The notes under the pieces were generated by a model. The model had not been told where the DNA came from. It saw only the letters and a list, made by a program, of their open reading frames with translations, and did no database searches. From Shimia sp. Alg240-R146 (GTDB taxonomy: Bacteria; Pseudomonadota; Alphaproteobacteria; Rhodobacterales; Rhodobacteraceae): DNA of 64,000 nt. Shown one piece after another: positions 50,790 through 58,989 of the stretch (position 1 is the stretch's first letter; each line of letters opens with the position of its first letter). The position numbers and the translations under genes were made by a program. Location of the stretch: the NCBI RefSeq assembly GCF_947331465.1, contig NZ_CAMZOK010000001.1, positions 1,364,001-1,428,000 on the forward strand, in the 5' to 3' direction.

Positions 50790-51773
50790 ATGACGCGGGA
50801 AAGCTTTTTGAACGCCGTCTTAATGGGGTTTTTGCTGGTTGTACCGTTGGCGGCATGGGCATTGGATGAGCCATTTATCATTACGCTAACCACGCGCGCC
50901 GTGATTTTCGCAATTGCGGGCGTGGGGCTTAATCTGGCGCTTGGGTTTGGCGGTCTGGTGAGCTTTGGGCATGCTGCGTTTTTTGGGTTGGGCGGATATG
51001 CGATGGGCATTCTGGCCTATCATGCACAGACCTATACGCCGTTGATGGACTGGCCGTTTGTGATTGAGGGCACGAAATCGATGCTGGTGATTTGGCCTGT
51101 GGCCATCGTGGCGAGCGGTCTTGCGGCTTTGGCGATTGGCGCGCTCAGCCTGCGCACGTCGGGTGTGTATTTCATCATGATCACCTTGGCCTTTGGGCAG
51201 ATGTTCTTCTATTTCACCATCAGTTGGTCGGCCTATGGGGGCGAGGACGGGCTGTCGATCTATGTGCGCAACTCGTTTCCGGGTTTGAACACGATGGATC
51301 CGATCCAGTTTTTTGCAATTTGTTACGGTGTTTTGGTGCTGGTCTTGGCTGGGGTTCAGCGCTTGGCCCACGCATCTTTCGGTCTGGCGTTGCGGGCCGC
51401 ACGGCAAAACGAAGAGCGCCTTCAGGCGGTCGGGCAGGTGCCGTATCGCCTTTACCTGACGGCTTTTGCGATTTCGGGTGCGATTACCGGTTTGGCAGGG
51501 GCGTTGTTTGCCGATTTGAACCGCTTTGTCAGCCCATCGATGCTGAGTTGGCAGACCTCAGGCGAGATCATGGTGTTTGTCATTCTCGGTGGCGTGGGAC
51601 GGGTGTACGGACCGGTGGCAGGCGCGGCGCTGTTTATTCTTCTGGAGCACACGCTTGGCGGGCTTAGCCCGTATTGGCATGTTTATTTGGGGGCCATTTT
51701 GCTGGGTGTTGTGTTGTTTGCACGGGGCGGCATTTTTGGGCTGCTTGCCGGGCGGGAGGTTGCGCATGACTGA
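50790..51773 (+). CDS. livM: Liv-type ABC transporter permease (LivM)
   Basis: A membrane protein of 327 residues, partner of LivH. The signature region is GVGLNLALGFGGLVSFGHAAFFGLGGYAMG, and the coupling loop is LALRAARQNEERLQAVGQ. ATG 50790 lies two bases after the LivH stop. It overlaps livG by eight bases. Both permeases and two ATPases are present, so the transporter is complete. Confidence 0.93.
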   Translation: MTRESFLNAVLMGFLLVVPLAAWALDEPFIITLTTRAVIFAIAGVGLNLALGFGGLVSFGHAAFFGLGGYAMGILAYHAQTYTPLMDWPFVIEGTKSMLVIWPVAIVASGLAALAIGALSLRTSGVYFIMITLAFGQMFFYFTISWSAYGGEDGLSIYVRNSFPGLNTMDPIQFFAICYGVLVLVLAGVQRLAHASFGLALRAARQNEERLQAVGQVPYRLYLTAFAISGAITGLAGALFADLNRFVSPSMLSWQTSGEIMVFVILGGVGRVYGPVAGAALFILLEHTLGGLSPYWHVYLGAILLGVVLFARGGIFGLLAGREVAHD

Positions 51774-52518
51774 CCCCATCCTCAAGGTGCGCGGGCTGAC
51801 CAAAAGTTTTGGCGGATTGGTGGCGACCCGAGACGTTGATCTGGACCTGCACGCGGGTGAGATCCATGCGCTGATTGGCCCGAACGGCGCAGGGAAATCG
51901 ACTTTGGTGCAGCTGATCAGCGGCGCTTTGCGTCCTGATACCGGTTCGGTGCATTTTGACGGGCAAGATGTCAGTGCGCTGACCACGGCCGCGCGGGCGC
52001 GCAAAGGCATGGCGCGGACGTTCCAGATATCCTCATTGGCGATGGAGTACACCGTTTTGCAAAACGTGGTGCTGGGGGCGCTTGGGCGACGTGGCGATGT
52101 GTTTCGGTTTTTCAATCGTGTGATGAAAGATCAGCAATTGCTTGAAGTTGCCGATAAGGCGCTGGCACAAGTGGGGCTGCAAGACGTCAGAGCTTTTCGA
52201 ACGTCGGATCTGTCCCATGGACAGCGGCGTCAATTGGAAGTCGCGGTTGCGCTTACAATGGAGCCAAAGGCATTCCTGATGGATGAGCCGATGGCCGGAC
52301 TTGGAGCGGAAGGGTCACAGCAGTTGCAGGGTTTCCTGGACCAATTGCGCCATCAGGCTCCAATTTTGTTGATTGAGCATGACATGGATGCGGTGTTTGC
52401 CTTGGCGGACCGGATCAGCGTGCTGGTCTATGGGGAAATCATTGCAACGGGCACAGTGGACGAGATTCGCGGCAATCCAGCGGTGCGCGAAGCGTATCTG
52501 GGGGAGTCGGCGGAATGA
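51766..52518 (+). CDS. livG: Liv-type ABC transporter ATPase (LivG)
   Basis: A 250-residue ATPase. Walker A is GPNGAGKST; the signature segment LSHGQRRQLEVAVAL is the Liv-type variant, and Walker B is AFLMDEPMAGLG, followed by LLIEHDMD. The extended middle part, with ARTFQISSLAMEYTVLQNV, is typical of LivG. It overlaps livM by eight bases and livF by four (ATGA). Confidence 0.94.
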   Translation: MTDPILKVRGLTKSFGGLVATRDVDLDLHAGEIHALIGPNGAGKSTLVQLISGALRPDTGSVHFDGQDVSALTTAARARKGMARTFQISSLAMEYTVLQNVVLGALGRRGDVFRFFNRVMKDQQLLEVADKALAQVGLQDVRAFRTSDLSHGQRRQLEVAVALTMEPKAFLMDEPMAGLGAEGSQQLQGFLDQLRHQAPILLIEHDMDAVFALADRISVLVYGEIIATGTVDEIRGNPAVREAYLGESAE

Positions 52519-53204
52519 GCCTTTTGTCTCTGTCTCAGGTGTCTGCGTTCTATGGTCCGTCACAGGCGCTTTTTGACGTGAATTTTTCAGTCGCTGAAGG
52601 GGAAGTTGTCGCCCTGATGGGGCGCAACGGTATGGGCAAATCGACCACGATCAAGGTTATTTGCCGGATGCTGCAACACCGCGGCGGGACTGTGATGTTT
52701 GCGGGAAATGATGTTGCGCGATTGCCGTCGCATAAGGTGGCCCGCCTGGGCGTCGGTTTGGTGCCCGAAGGGCGGCGGTGTTTTGCGGACCTGACCGTAT
52801 ATGAGAACCTGATTGCCGCGGCGCGCAAAGGCGCGTGGGATTTCACCGCAGTTGCAGAGCTGTTTCCACGGCTGTTGGAAAGGCGGGGTCAGGCGGCGGG
52901 TACGCTGTCGGGAGGCGAGCAGCAAATGCTGGCAATCGGGCGGGCGTTGATGACCAACCCGACGCTTTTGTTGCTGGATGAGGCCACAGAAGGGCTGGCG
53001 CCGGTTGTGCGTCAGGAAATCTGGCAGGCGATTTCAAAGCTGAAAGCGCAGAGCGGTTTGGCGATTGTTGTGGTGGACAAATCCTTGCAGGAATTGCGCG
53101 GTGTTGCGGATAGGGCGGTCATACTTGAAAAAGGCACTTCCGTTTGGAATGGAGCCTTCTCTGAGTTGTCTGCGGAGGTGACTGACCGGTATCTCGGCAT
53201 TTGA
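52515..53204 (+). CDS. livF: Liv-type ABC transporter ATPase (LivF)
   Basis: A 229-residue ATPase. Walker A is GRNGMGKST, the signature is LSGGEQQMLAIGRAL, and Walker B is LLLLDEATEGLAP. The switch region reads VVVDKSL, with Asp-Lys instead of the usual Glu-His or Asp-Gln, so the H-loop His is not obvious here. It is the last gene of the transporter operon and is convergent with the sugar kinase gene, 34 bases away. Confidence 0.93.
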   Translation: MSLLSLSQVSAFYGPSQALFDVNFSVAEGEVVALMGRNGMGKSTTIKVICRMLQHRGGTVMFAGNDVARLPSHKVARLGVGLVPEGRRCFADLTVYENLIAAARKGAWDFTAVAELFPRLLERRGQAAGTLSGGEQQMLAIGRALMTNPTLLLLDEATEGLAPVVRQEIWQAISKLKAQSGLAIVVVDKSLQELRGVADRAVILEKGTSVWNGAFSELSAEVTDRYLGI

Positions 53205-53238
53205 TCCCGGCTTTGTGGTTGGCAAAAATGCGTCGGGG

Positions 53239-54132
53239 TTAAACTTCCACCAGCGCACCGGGTGCTTGGATGACTTCAGCGGACAGTTTGCAACCGGCAT
53301 CGACAGCGTCACTCTCGGATTTGCCGGACATCAACGAGATCAACACGGCTGCATTGAAGGCGTCACCAGCGGCGGTTGTATCCACCAATGTGGTTATCGA
53401 TTGCGGTGCAACGGTTTGCGTTTCGCCGGTGGCGTGCGCGATCTGGACAGGGCCGGGACCGTCTTTGACGATGGCGAGGTCGCACCCCACATCAAGATAT
53501 CTGCGGGCGGTGGCCGTTGGGGACGCGTCGGAGAACCAAGAGGCCTCATCTTCATGAGAGGGCAGCACCAAATCGGCGTGGCGTGCAGCTTCGGTGATCC
53601 AATGGCGCATGGTGTCGACGTCTTCCCAAAGACGGGGGCGCAGGTTGGGATCAAAGGCGACAAGCGCCCCATTGGCTTTGGCTTTTGCCACCGCGGCGAG
53701 CAACCGCTCCCGTCCGTCTCCAATTAAAACCGCCATGGTGATGCCGCTGAAGAACACGATGTCACCGGCGCCGGAGACCGGCAGATCGGTGAGGTCTTGT
53801 GCAAGCTGGCGCGCGGCCGCGGCAGACCGCCAGTATGAAAAGGAGCGTTCGCCGTTCTGGGTGGCGATCAGATAGAGACCGACGGAGGTACCAGCTATGC
53901 GTTGGATTTCAGGGGTGATGCCGCTTTCGGAGACAAAGTTGATCAGTTGGTCCGAGGCAGGATCATCACCAAGGGCGGTCATAAAGGCCACGTCGAGGTT
54001 CGGAGCCGCGAGGCGGCGGGCGTACCATGCGGTGTTGAACGTGTCGCCAGCATAGCCCATTTTGAACAGCCCGCTTTTGGTGGGGGCCATTTCAACCATA
54101 CATTCACCGATTGCCAAAAGTCTGGTGCGCAT
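53239..54132 (-). CDS. kdgK: PfkB family sugar kinase, 2-dehydro-3-deoxygluconokinase-like
   Basis: A ribokinase-fold kinase of 297 residues. The N-terminal LLAIGECMVEM and GYAGDTFNTAWYARRL, together with the C-terminal DTTAAGDAFNAAVL (anion hole and catalytic Asp), are typical. The pattern GECMVEM and AGDTFNTA matches KDG kinases, which phosphorylate 2-keto-3-deoxygluconate in sugar-acid breakdown. ATG 54132 overlaps the GntR stop (TGATG); GTG 54135 is possible. The two form an operon. Confidence 0.87.
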   Translation of the reverse strand: MRTRLLAIGECMVEMAPTKSGLFKMGYAGDTFNTAWYARRLAAPNLDVAFMTALGDDPASDQLINFVSESGITPEIQRIAGTSVGLYLIATQNGERSFSYWRSAAAARQLAQDLTDLPVSGAGDIVFFSGITMAVLIGDGRERLLAAVAKAKANGALVAFDPNLRPRLWEDVDTMRHWITEAARHADLVLPSHEDEASWFSDASPTATARRYLDVGCDLAIVKDGPGPVQIAHATGETQTVAPQSITTLVDTTAAGDAFNAAVLISLMSGKSESDAVDAGCKLSAEVIQAPGALVEV

Positions 54133-54830
54133 CACGTGTCGTCCTCAAAAAATTCCGGGTTCTTGGCGCGTATTCCGTCCATCAGGGGGAACAAGCTGTG
54201 CAGATGGGCGGCCAGTTGGTCTTGCGCACTTCTTAGGTCTTGCTGGCGCAGCGCCGCGACTATTTCACAATGCTCCTGAAAGGCCACAGGGCCGTTGTCG
54301 GGCAATGACAGCCGTCGGGCGCGGTCCATATGGCTTTTCTGCGCGCTGACCAGCGGCCAGATGTCGTCGTGCCCGGATATAGCGCACAGCAGTTGGTGAA
54401 ACGTTTCATCCAACTCGTAAAACCGAACGCCGTCAGCTTTTTGCATCGCCTCGTGTTGTTGCTCGATCAGGGCGTCCAGAGCGGCGAGATCGGCGTTGGT
54501 GCGGCGTTGGATACTGTCCGCCAAGCAGGCGGTTTCAAGTGCGGAGCGGACAAAGGCCGCGCGTGCGACTGCGGCGACCGAAATCTTGGTCACCAACGTT
54601 GCACGCTGAGGCCGGATAAGGAGAAAACCTTGCTGCGACAGACGGAAAAACGCATCCCGAACGGGTTGGCGGGAGACGTCGAACCGGCCTGCGAGGTCGG
54701 CCTCTGACACTTTGCTGCCCGGAGGGAGTTCCAAGGCGATGATGGCTGCGTGCAGGCGGTCAAACACTTGGTCTGTGGCTGACGCCGCTGCGGCCTGTGG
54801 CAGAGGGGATAATATCTGGTCGACTAGCAT
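54132..54830 (-). CDS. GntR family regulator (FCD/FadR subgroup)
   Basis: A 232-residue regulator. The winged helix has VFDRLHAAIIALELPPGSKVSEADLAGRF and VSRQPVRDAFFRLSQQG, and the C-terminal FCD ligand domain has RSALETACLADSIQ and FHQLLCAISGHDD with metal-binding His residues. It overlaps the sugar kinase gene and probably controls sugar-acid breakdown. ATG 54830 is preferred; a longer in-frame extension to 54929 has no supporting site. A 5-2-5 dyad in its leader suggests autoregulation. Confidence 0.88.
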   Translation of the reverse strand: MLVDQILSPLPQAAAASATDQVFDRLHAAIIALELPPGSKVSEADLAGRFDVSRQPVRDAFFRLSQQGFLLIRPQRATLVTKISVAAVARAAFVRSALETACLADSIQRRTNADLAALDALIEQQHEAMQKADGVRFYELDETFHQLLCAISGHDDIWPLVSAQKSHMDRARRLSLPDNGPVAFQEHCEIVAALRQQDLRSAQDQLAAHLHSLFPLMDGIRAKNPEFFEDDT

Positions 54831-54844
54831 ACCAGTTGAGTATT

Positions 54845-54856
54845 TGGTTTGAACCA
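54845..54856. promoter_or_regulatory. Dyad TGGTT-TG-AACCA in the GntR leader
   Basis: A perfect 5-2-5 inverted repeat lies 15 bases before the GntR start codon, a size and position consistent with an autoregulatory GntR operator. The role is inferred. A second AT-rich imperfect dyad, GATAGTATAAATTTGTATC, lies at 55001-55019. Confidence 0.4.
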
Positions 54857-55109
54857 GCCGTGCAAGCGCTTTCGCCCTGTTTGGTATGACGTGGTGTGTT
54901 TGAGTTATGTGATGTCGGTGCAATGCCATGTTGAGCGTGGCTTTCGAACCGGCGACGAGGCTATGCCGGAAAATTGGCCTGCGCCCTCAGGAGCATCGTG
55001 GATAGTATAAATTTGTATCAATTTTGCCGTCCGGTTACGTTGCATAATTTACCAAGGATTAGGGTTATCAGGTGACTTGATGAGGTCGACAAAGCTTTAG
55101 GAGGCGTGC
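54857..55109. other. Divergent promoter region, GntR operon / GGDEF-EAL gene
   Basis: The whole gap is 279 bases (54831-55109). It contains the GntR leader dyad, an AT-rich imperfect dyad (55001-55019) and AGGAGG just before the GTG start at 55110. No gene is recognised. Confidence 0.45.
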
Positions 55110-56708
55110 GTGCTTTCCCCAAAACAAAAATCGATCTGGCGCAAACGACTGGTATCTCCAACCGCGCTGTTTTTCCTGAGCGCGTTGGTGACGTGGCCGA
55201 TTCTGTCTGAATTGGAGGCTTTTGAGGTCTTTTATGAGTTCAGCCGAGACCATGAAAGCTGGGAAGTGGACGAAATTGCGCTCTTGATTCTCAATCTGAC
55301 AATCGCACTGGGTGCATCGGTTTGGTACAAATCCCGCAGCCTGAAACTGGTTTTGCAAGCACGCGAGCTGGAACGGGAGCGGGCCGAAAAAAATGCTCGC
55401 CACGACCCGCTGACCGGTCTGATGAATCGCCGGGCCTTTTACGAGATGATCGAAAACCTCTCAAATAGGGGCGGGACATCCAAGGCCTCTCAGTTTGTTG
55501 GGTTGGTCGATCTGGATCGGTTTAAGCCCGTGAATGACGTGCATGGGCACGCGGCTGGCGATGTGACGCTGTGTTCGGTGGCAGATCGGTTGCGCAACGA
55601 GATCGGGCAAGGTGGGCACGTGGCACGCCTTGGCGGCGACGAGTTTGTGATTGTGTTTGCACCAAAGATGAACGCGGCAGACGTTGAGCGCGTTTCGCGC
55701 CGGATGCTGTCGACGATTGCACAAGCCATCCCGTTTAACGGGCAGAGCGTTTTTGTCGGCGCCAGCATCGGGTTGGTACATTGGGACGGCTCGCTTGGAT
55801 TGTCTGAGATGATGCGCCGCGCTGATCATGCACTTTATCAAGTGAAACTCAGTGGTCGCGGCAGTTTTGCATGGTATGATTCCGACGCTGACAAACAGGC
55901 GCTGGAGCGGGCTGAAATCGCGGCCGAGCTGAAGTCAGCGGTCCAGTCCGACAAGATTACCCCGTATTATCAACCGATTGTGAAAATCGGGACGTCGGAG
56001 CTTGTGGGATTTGAAGTTCTGGCGCGTTGGACCCATCCGACCCGCGGAAACGTCCCGCCGTTCACATTCATCCCGATTGCCGAAGACAGCGGACTGATTG
56101 GTCAATTGGGCATGAGTATCCTCCGCCAAGCTTGCGCGGACGCGGCGGACTGGCCTGAAGAGTTGTCGATTTCGTTCAACGTGTCTCCGATCCAATTCCG
56201 CGATCCGGCTTTGGTAGAGAGCATTCAGAACGTTTTGCATGAGACAGGGTTCAAACCGGAACGGCTGACCATCGAGATCACGGAAAGCTCGGTCATCGAT
56301 GACGTGCTGATCGCCCGCCCGAAAATTGAAGCGTTCAAAGAGTTGGGCATACAAATTGCGCTGGATGACTTCGGTACGGGATACTCCAGCCTGTCCTGTC
56401 TGCGCAGTTTGCCGTTTGACCGCATAAAAATTGACCGCAGTTTTGTGACGGACATTTCGTCCAACCAACAGAACCAGCAGATTGTTTCAGGGATCCTGTC
56501 GCTGGCAAACGGACTGGCGCTGGATGTGACCGCCGAAGGCATCGAAACCAGCGACGACCTTGCCTACCTTCAGGGGTCGACGTGTTCTTTGGGGCAGGGC
56601 TACTACTTTGAAAAGCCGATCCCCGCAGATCAGATTTCGTGGCTTTTGGAGACGGAGTGGGCGGAACACCTCGTGCATGCGGTGCCAGCGGTCAAAGCCG
56701 TCGGATAA
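55110..56708 (+). CDS. GGDEF-EAL protein with two membrane segments
   Basis: A 532-residue c-di-GMP enzyme. Two N-terminal hydrophobic segments (ALFFLSALVTWPIL, ALLILNLTIALGASVWY) precede a GGDEF domain with an intact ARLGGDEFVIVF and no RxxD inhibitory site upstream. The EAL domain reads EVLARW, with FNVSPIQF, EITESS, LDDFGTGYSS, IKIDRSF and AEGIET intact. It could make, degrade, or switch between making and degrading c-di-GMP. The start is GTG 55110 with AGGAGG. It is monocistronic. Confidence 0.9.
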   Translation: MLSPKQKSIWRKRLVSPTALFFLSALVTWPILSELEAFEVFYEFSRDHESWEVDEIALLILNLTIALGASVWYKSRSLKLVLQARELERERAEKNARHDPLTGLMNRRAFYEMIENLSNRGGTSKASQFVGLVDLDRFKPVNDVHGHAAGDVTLCSVADRLRNEIGQGGHVARLGGDEFVIVFAPKMNAADVERVSRRMLSTIAQAIPFNGQSVFVGASIGLVHWDGSLGLSEMMRRADHALYQVKLSGRGSFAWYDSDADKQALERAEIAAELKSAVQSDKITPYYQPIVKIGTSELVGFEVLARWTHPTRGNVPPFTFIPIAEDSGLIGQLGMSILRQACADAADWPEELSISFNVSPIQFRDPALVESIQNVLHETGFKPERLTIEITESSVIDDVLIARPKIEAFKELGIQIALDDFGTGYSSLSCLRSLPFDRIKIDRSFVTDISSNQQNQQIVSGILSLANGLALDVTAEGIETSDDLAYLQGSTCSLGQGYYFEKPIPADQISWLLETEWAEHLVHAVPAVKAVG

Positions 56709-56731
56709 TCACCTTTACTGACAAATAGATG

Positions 56732-56764
56732 TGCCGCCTCGCGTTTGACTATGCGGGGCGGTTT
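56732..56764. terminator. Convergent hairpin between GGDEF-EAL and M24 genes
   Basis: The stem CCGCCTCGC / GCGGGGCGG with one wobble pair (56734-56742 and 56753-56761) has a ten-base loop that holds the M24 stop codon. Only TTTACC follows on the plus strand, so efficiency is uncertain. Confidence 0.4.
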
Positions 56765-57858
56765 ACCATTGCGCGGGGCATTTCGGAAAAGACCTCGTTG
56801 CCGCTCTCGGTCAGGATCACGATTTCTTCCAGCCGCACGCCGAATTGGCCCGCCACATAGATGCCGGGCTCGATGGAAAAAACGTTGCCGGTCTCCAGCA
56901 CGACATCGGATGTCGCGGTGATGTATGGCGGCTCGTGCACGTCAACACCGAGGCCGTGGCCGGTGCGGTGCAGGAAAAGGTCCCCATAGCCGGCGTCCGT
57001 GATCACGCCGCGTGCAGCACCGTCGATGTCGCGGGCTTTGGCGCCGGGTTTGGCGGCGGCCACTGCGGCCTGAACTGCCAGTTCCACAACTCCGAAAACC
57101 TTTTGATATTCTTCGCTTGGCGTGCCGAAGAAGCCGCAGCGGGTCATGTCAGATGGATACCCGTCAAGGCGACAGCCCGTGTCGATCAGCACTGCCGTAT
57201 CACGACCCAGATTGGTGTCGCCGGTGTGGTGATGCGGGAAGGCGCCGTTGGCGCCAAAGCCGACGATCGTGAATTCTGGCGTGGCGCCGTTGGCCTTGTA
57301 GTGGGCGCGGATGATGTCTTGCACGTCGCGCTCTGTCATGCCCTCGCGCAAGCTATCAAAGGCGATCCGAACGGCGTCGTCGTTCAACAGATGTGCAGCC
57401 TTAATTGCGGCTTTTTCGCTGGCGTCTTTGCGGCTGCGCAACAGGCCAACGGTGTCGTCGGTAAAGCGTCGGTATTGCGTCGGTAACGCGTCGGTGAGCC
57501 GGAAGGCAAAATCGGCGCGCATGGTTTCGTCGATGACGATGGAGGGATCTGTGAGCACGTCGGTGCCAAGGTAAGCCAACAGATCCGCCAAAGCCTCGGC
57601 CGGGCCTTCGTCATCGCGCCAGGTAAAGAACGGCAGGTCTGTCATTTGGGCTGCACTGTCTGCGTTGAGAGATGGCATCAGGAAGCCTGCTTTGTCACGG
57701 CTCACCAGCAGCATCACCGGACGCTCGTCGCCATGCGGGTTGACGCCGGAGAGCCATTCCATGTGGGTCGACGGACCAAGTGCCACGAGGTCGGTGTTGG
57801 TCTCGGCCATGCGGGTGCGCAGGGCGTCCATGCGGGTGGTGAAGATGACGTCAGGCAT
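56749..57858 (-). CDS. M24 family peptidase (Xaa-Pro aminopeptidase-like)
   Basis: A 369-residue creatinase/aminopeptidase-fold enzyme. The metal ligands sit in LIDTGCRLDGYPSDMTR (two Asp), HRTGHGLG (His), SIEPGIYV (Glu) and RLEEIV (Glu), all present. Xaa-Pro peptidases remove N-terminal residues before Pro. ATG 57858 has GGAG seven bases upstream; an in-frame ATG four codons earlier precedes that site. An 11-base-period repeat lies inside the gene around residues 125-138 (LPTQYRRFTDDT). It is only distantly related to the DoeA-like enzyme in the window. Confidence 0.9.
   Translation of the reverse strand: MPDVIFTTRMDALRTRMAETNTDLVALGPSTHMEWLSGVNPHGDERPVMLLVSRDKAGFLMPSLNADSAAQMTDLPFFTWRDDEGPAEALADLLAYLGTDVLTDPSIVIDETMRADFAFRLTDALPTQYRRFTDDTVGLLRSRKDASEKAAIKAAHLLNDDAVRIAFDSLREGMTERDVQDIIRAHYKANGATPEFTIVGFGANGAFPHHHTGDTNLGRDTAVLIDTGCRLDGYPSDMTRCGFFGTPSEEYQKVFGVVELAVQAAVAAAKPGAKARDIDGAARGVITDAGYGDLFLHRTGHGLGVDVHEPPYITATSDVVLETGNVFSIEPGIYVAGQFGVRLEEIVILTESGNEVFSEMPRAMVNRPA
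57456..57495. repeat. Four-copy 11-base tandem repeat inside the M24 gene
   Basis: CGTCGGT starts at 57456, 57467, 57478 and 57489, an exact 11-base period. With the gene it reads ACCGACGCGTT, ACCGACGCAAT, ACCGACGCTTT, ACCGACGAC. The period is not a multiple of three, so the repeat is at the DNA level, not the protein level. The same element occurs in a leader at 27378-27411. Confidence 0.65.
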
Positions 57859-58017
57859 TAGGGGCTCCATTGAACGATCATTCAGTTGTCGCGCAACTGG
57901 GCGTCCAGCGCAATGGGGGGTGAAATCTGCGGGTGAGAAATTGCCGCAAGGGCACTGTTAGCGCTGACAGGGGGCAGGTAGTTTGCTAGAGATGAGGCAA
58001 GCAGAGGAGGCAGCCCG

Positions 58018-58704
58018 ATGAAACGTTCCCGCATCAATGAGATCATGTCTGAGGCGGATGAGATGATCCGTCACTATGGCTTTGTGTTGCCGCCTTTTGC
58101 CAAGTGGACTCCGGAAGAGTTTGTCGCCAACAAAGACGTGGCGCGTCACGTGATTGATGCGCAATGCGGCTGGGACATTACGGACTATGGCGACGGGCGG
58201 TTTGATGACATGGGGCTGTTTCTGTTCACGCTGCGAAACGGCCTTTTGGCGGATTTGCGACGCGGCGGTGGCATGTGCTACGCCGAAAAATTGCTGATCT
58301 CCCGACAAGACCAGCTGAGCCCGATGCACACCCATGTGATCAAAGCCGAAGACATCATCAACCGGGGCGGCGCGACGTTGGTGGTGGAGCTGTTTGGCAG
58401 CGATGATGCCGGGAATTTCGCGGAGGATCGCGGTGGCGTTGTGATGTGCGACGGACTCAAGCGGCCTTACGCGGCAGGAGAGAAATTGCGGTTTGCACCG
58501 GGAGAAAGCTTGACCCTGATGCCGGGCGATTGGCACGCGTTTTGGGGTGAGGGAGGCGACGTGCTGATTGGGGAGGTGTCGACCGTGAACGACGACAGGA
58601 CCGACAATATCTTTCGCGCACCCATTGGCCGGTTTGCGGACATCGACGAAGACGTGGCGCCGACACATTTGTTGGTGAGCGACTACGAGACGTGGTTGGC
58701 CTAA
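58018..58704 (+). CDS. D-lyxose isomerase-like cupin
   Basis: A 228-residue cupin-fold enzyme. The metal-binding residues are visible in SPMHTHVIKAEDIINRG (two His, one Glu) and LMPGDWHAFWG (His). The N-terminal segments HYGFVLPPFAKWTPEEF and WDITDYGDG are typical of D-lyxose ketol-isomerases, which interconvert D-lyxose and D-xylulose or D-mannose and D-fructose. It stands alone, with GAGGAGG before the ATG, and no sugar transporter is adjacent. Confidence 0.85.
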   Translation: MKRSRINEIMSEADEMIRHYGFVLPPFAKWTPEEFVANKDVARHVIDAQCGWDITDYGDGRFDDMGLFLFTLRNGLLADLRRGGGMCYAEKLLISRQDQLSPMHTHVIKAEDIINRGGATLVVELFGSDDAGNFAEDRGGVVMCDGLKRPYAAGEKLRFAPGESLTLMPGDWHAFWGEGGDVLIGEVSTVNDDRTDNIFRAPIGRFADIDEDVAPTHLLVSDYETWLA

Positions 58705-58989
58705 TTATATTTTTGGAGCGTTTAAGCCTTGTCGGCGCCAAGAGCTGCGTTTTGTTAGTGGATTGGACAATTCCAAGATTTTTCGAGATGCACATGTATA
58801 GGTCGCAAACCGAGATTAACTGCCTTCTTGTGGGCTTTCCGAACCGGATGCCCAGATAAAAAATGTCAAAAAATTCATTTGTTTCAATCTGGGATCGGGC
58901 TAGGCTCGTACAGCGTGTTAGATGTGTTTTTGGCACACGACTATTTTTGCGGCCAATTCACCGCGTGTGTATTAATTAGGGAGACAGAG
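58705..58989. other. 285-bp region before the sulfatase gene
   Basis: The region is AT-rich compared with its surroundings (for example TAAAAAATGTCAAAAAATTC near 58857). GTATTAATTAGGGAGACAGAG just before 58990 contains the ribosome-binding site GGGAG. It is probably the sulfatase promoter region; no gene or clear operator was recognised. Confidence 0.45.
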
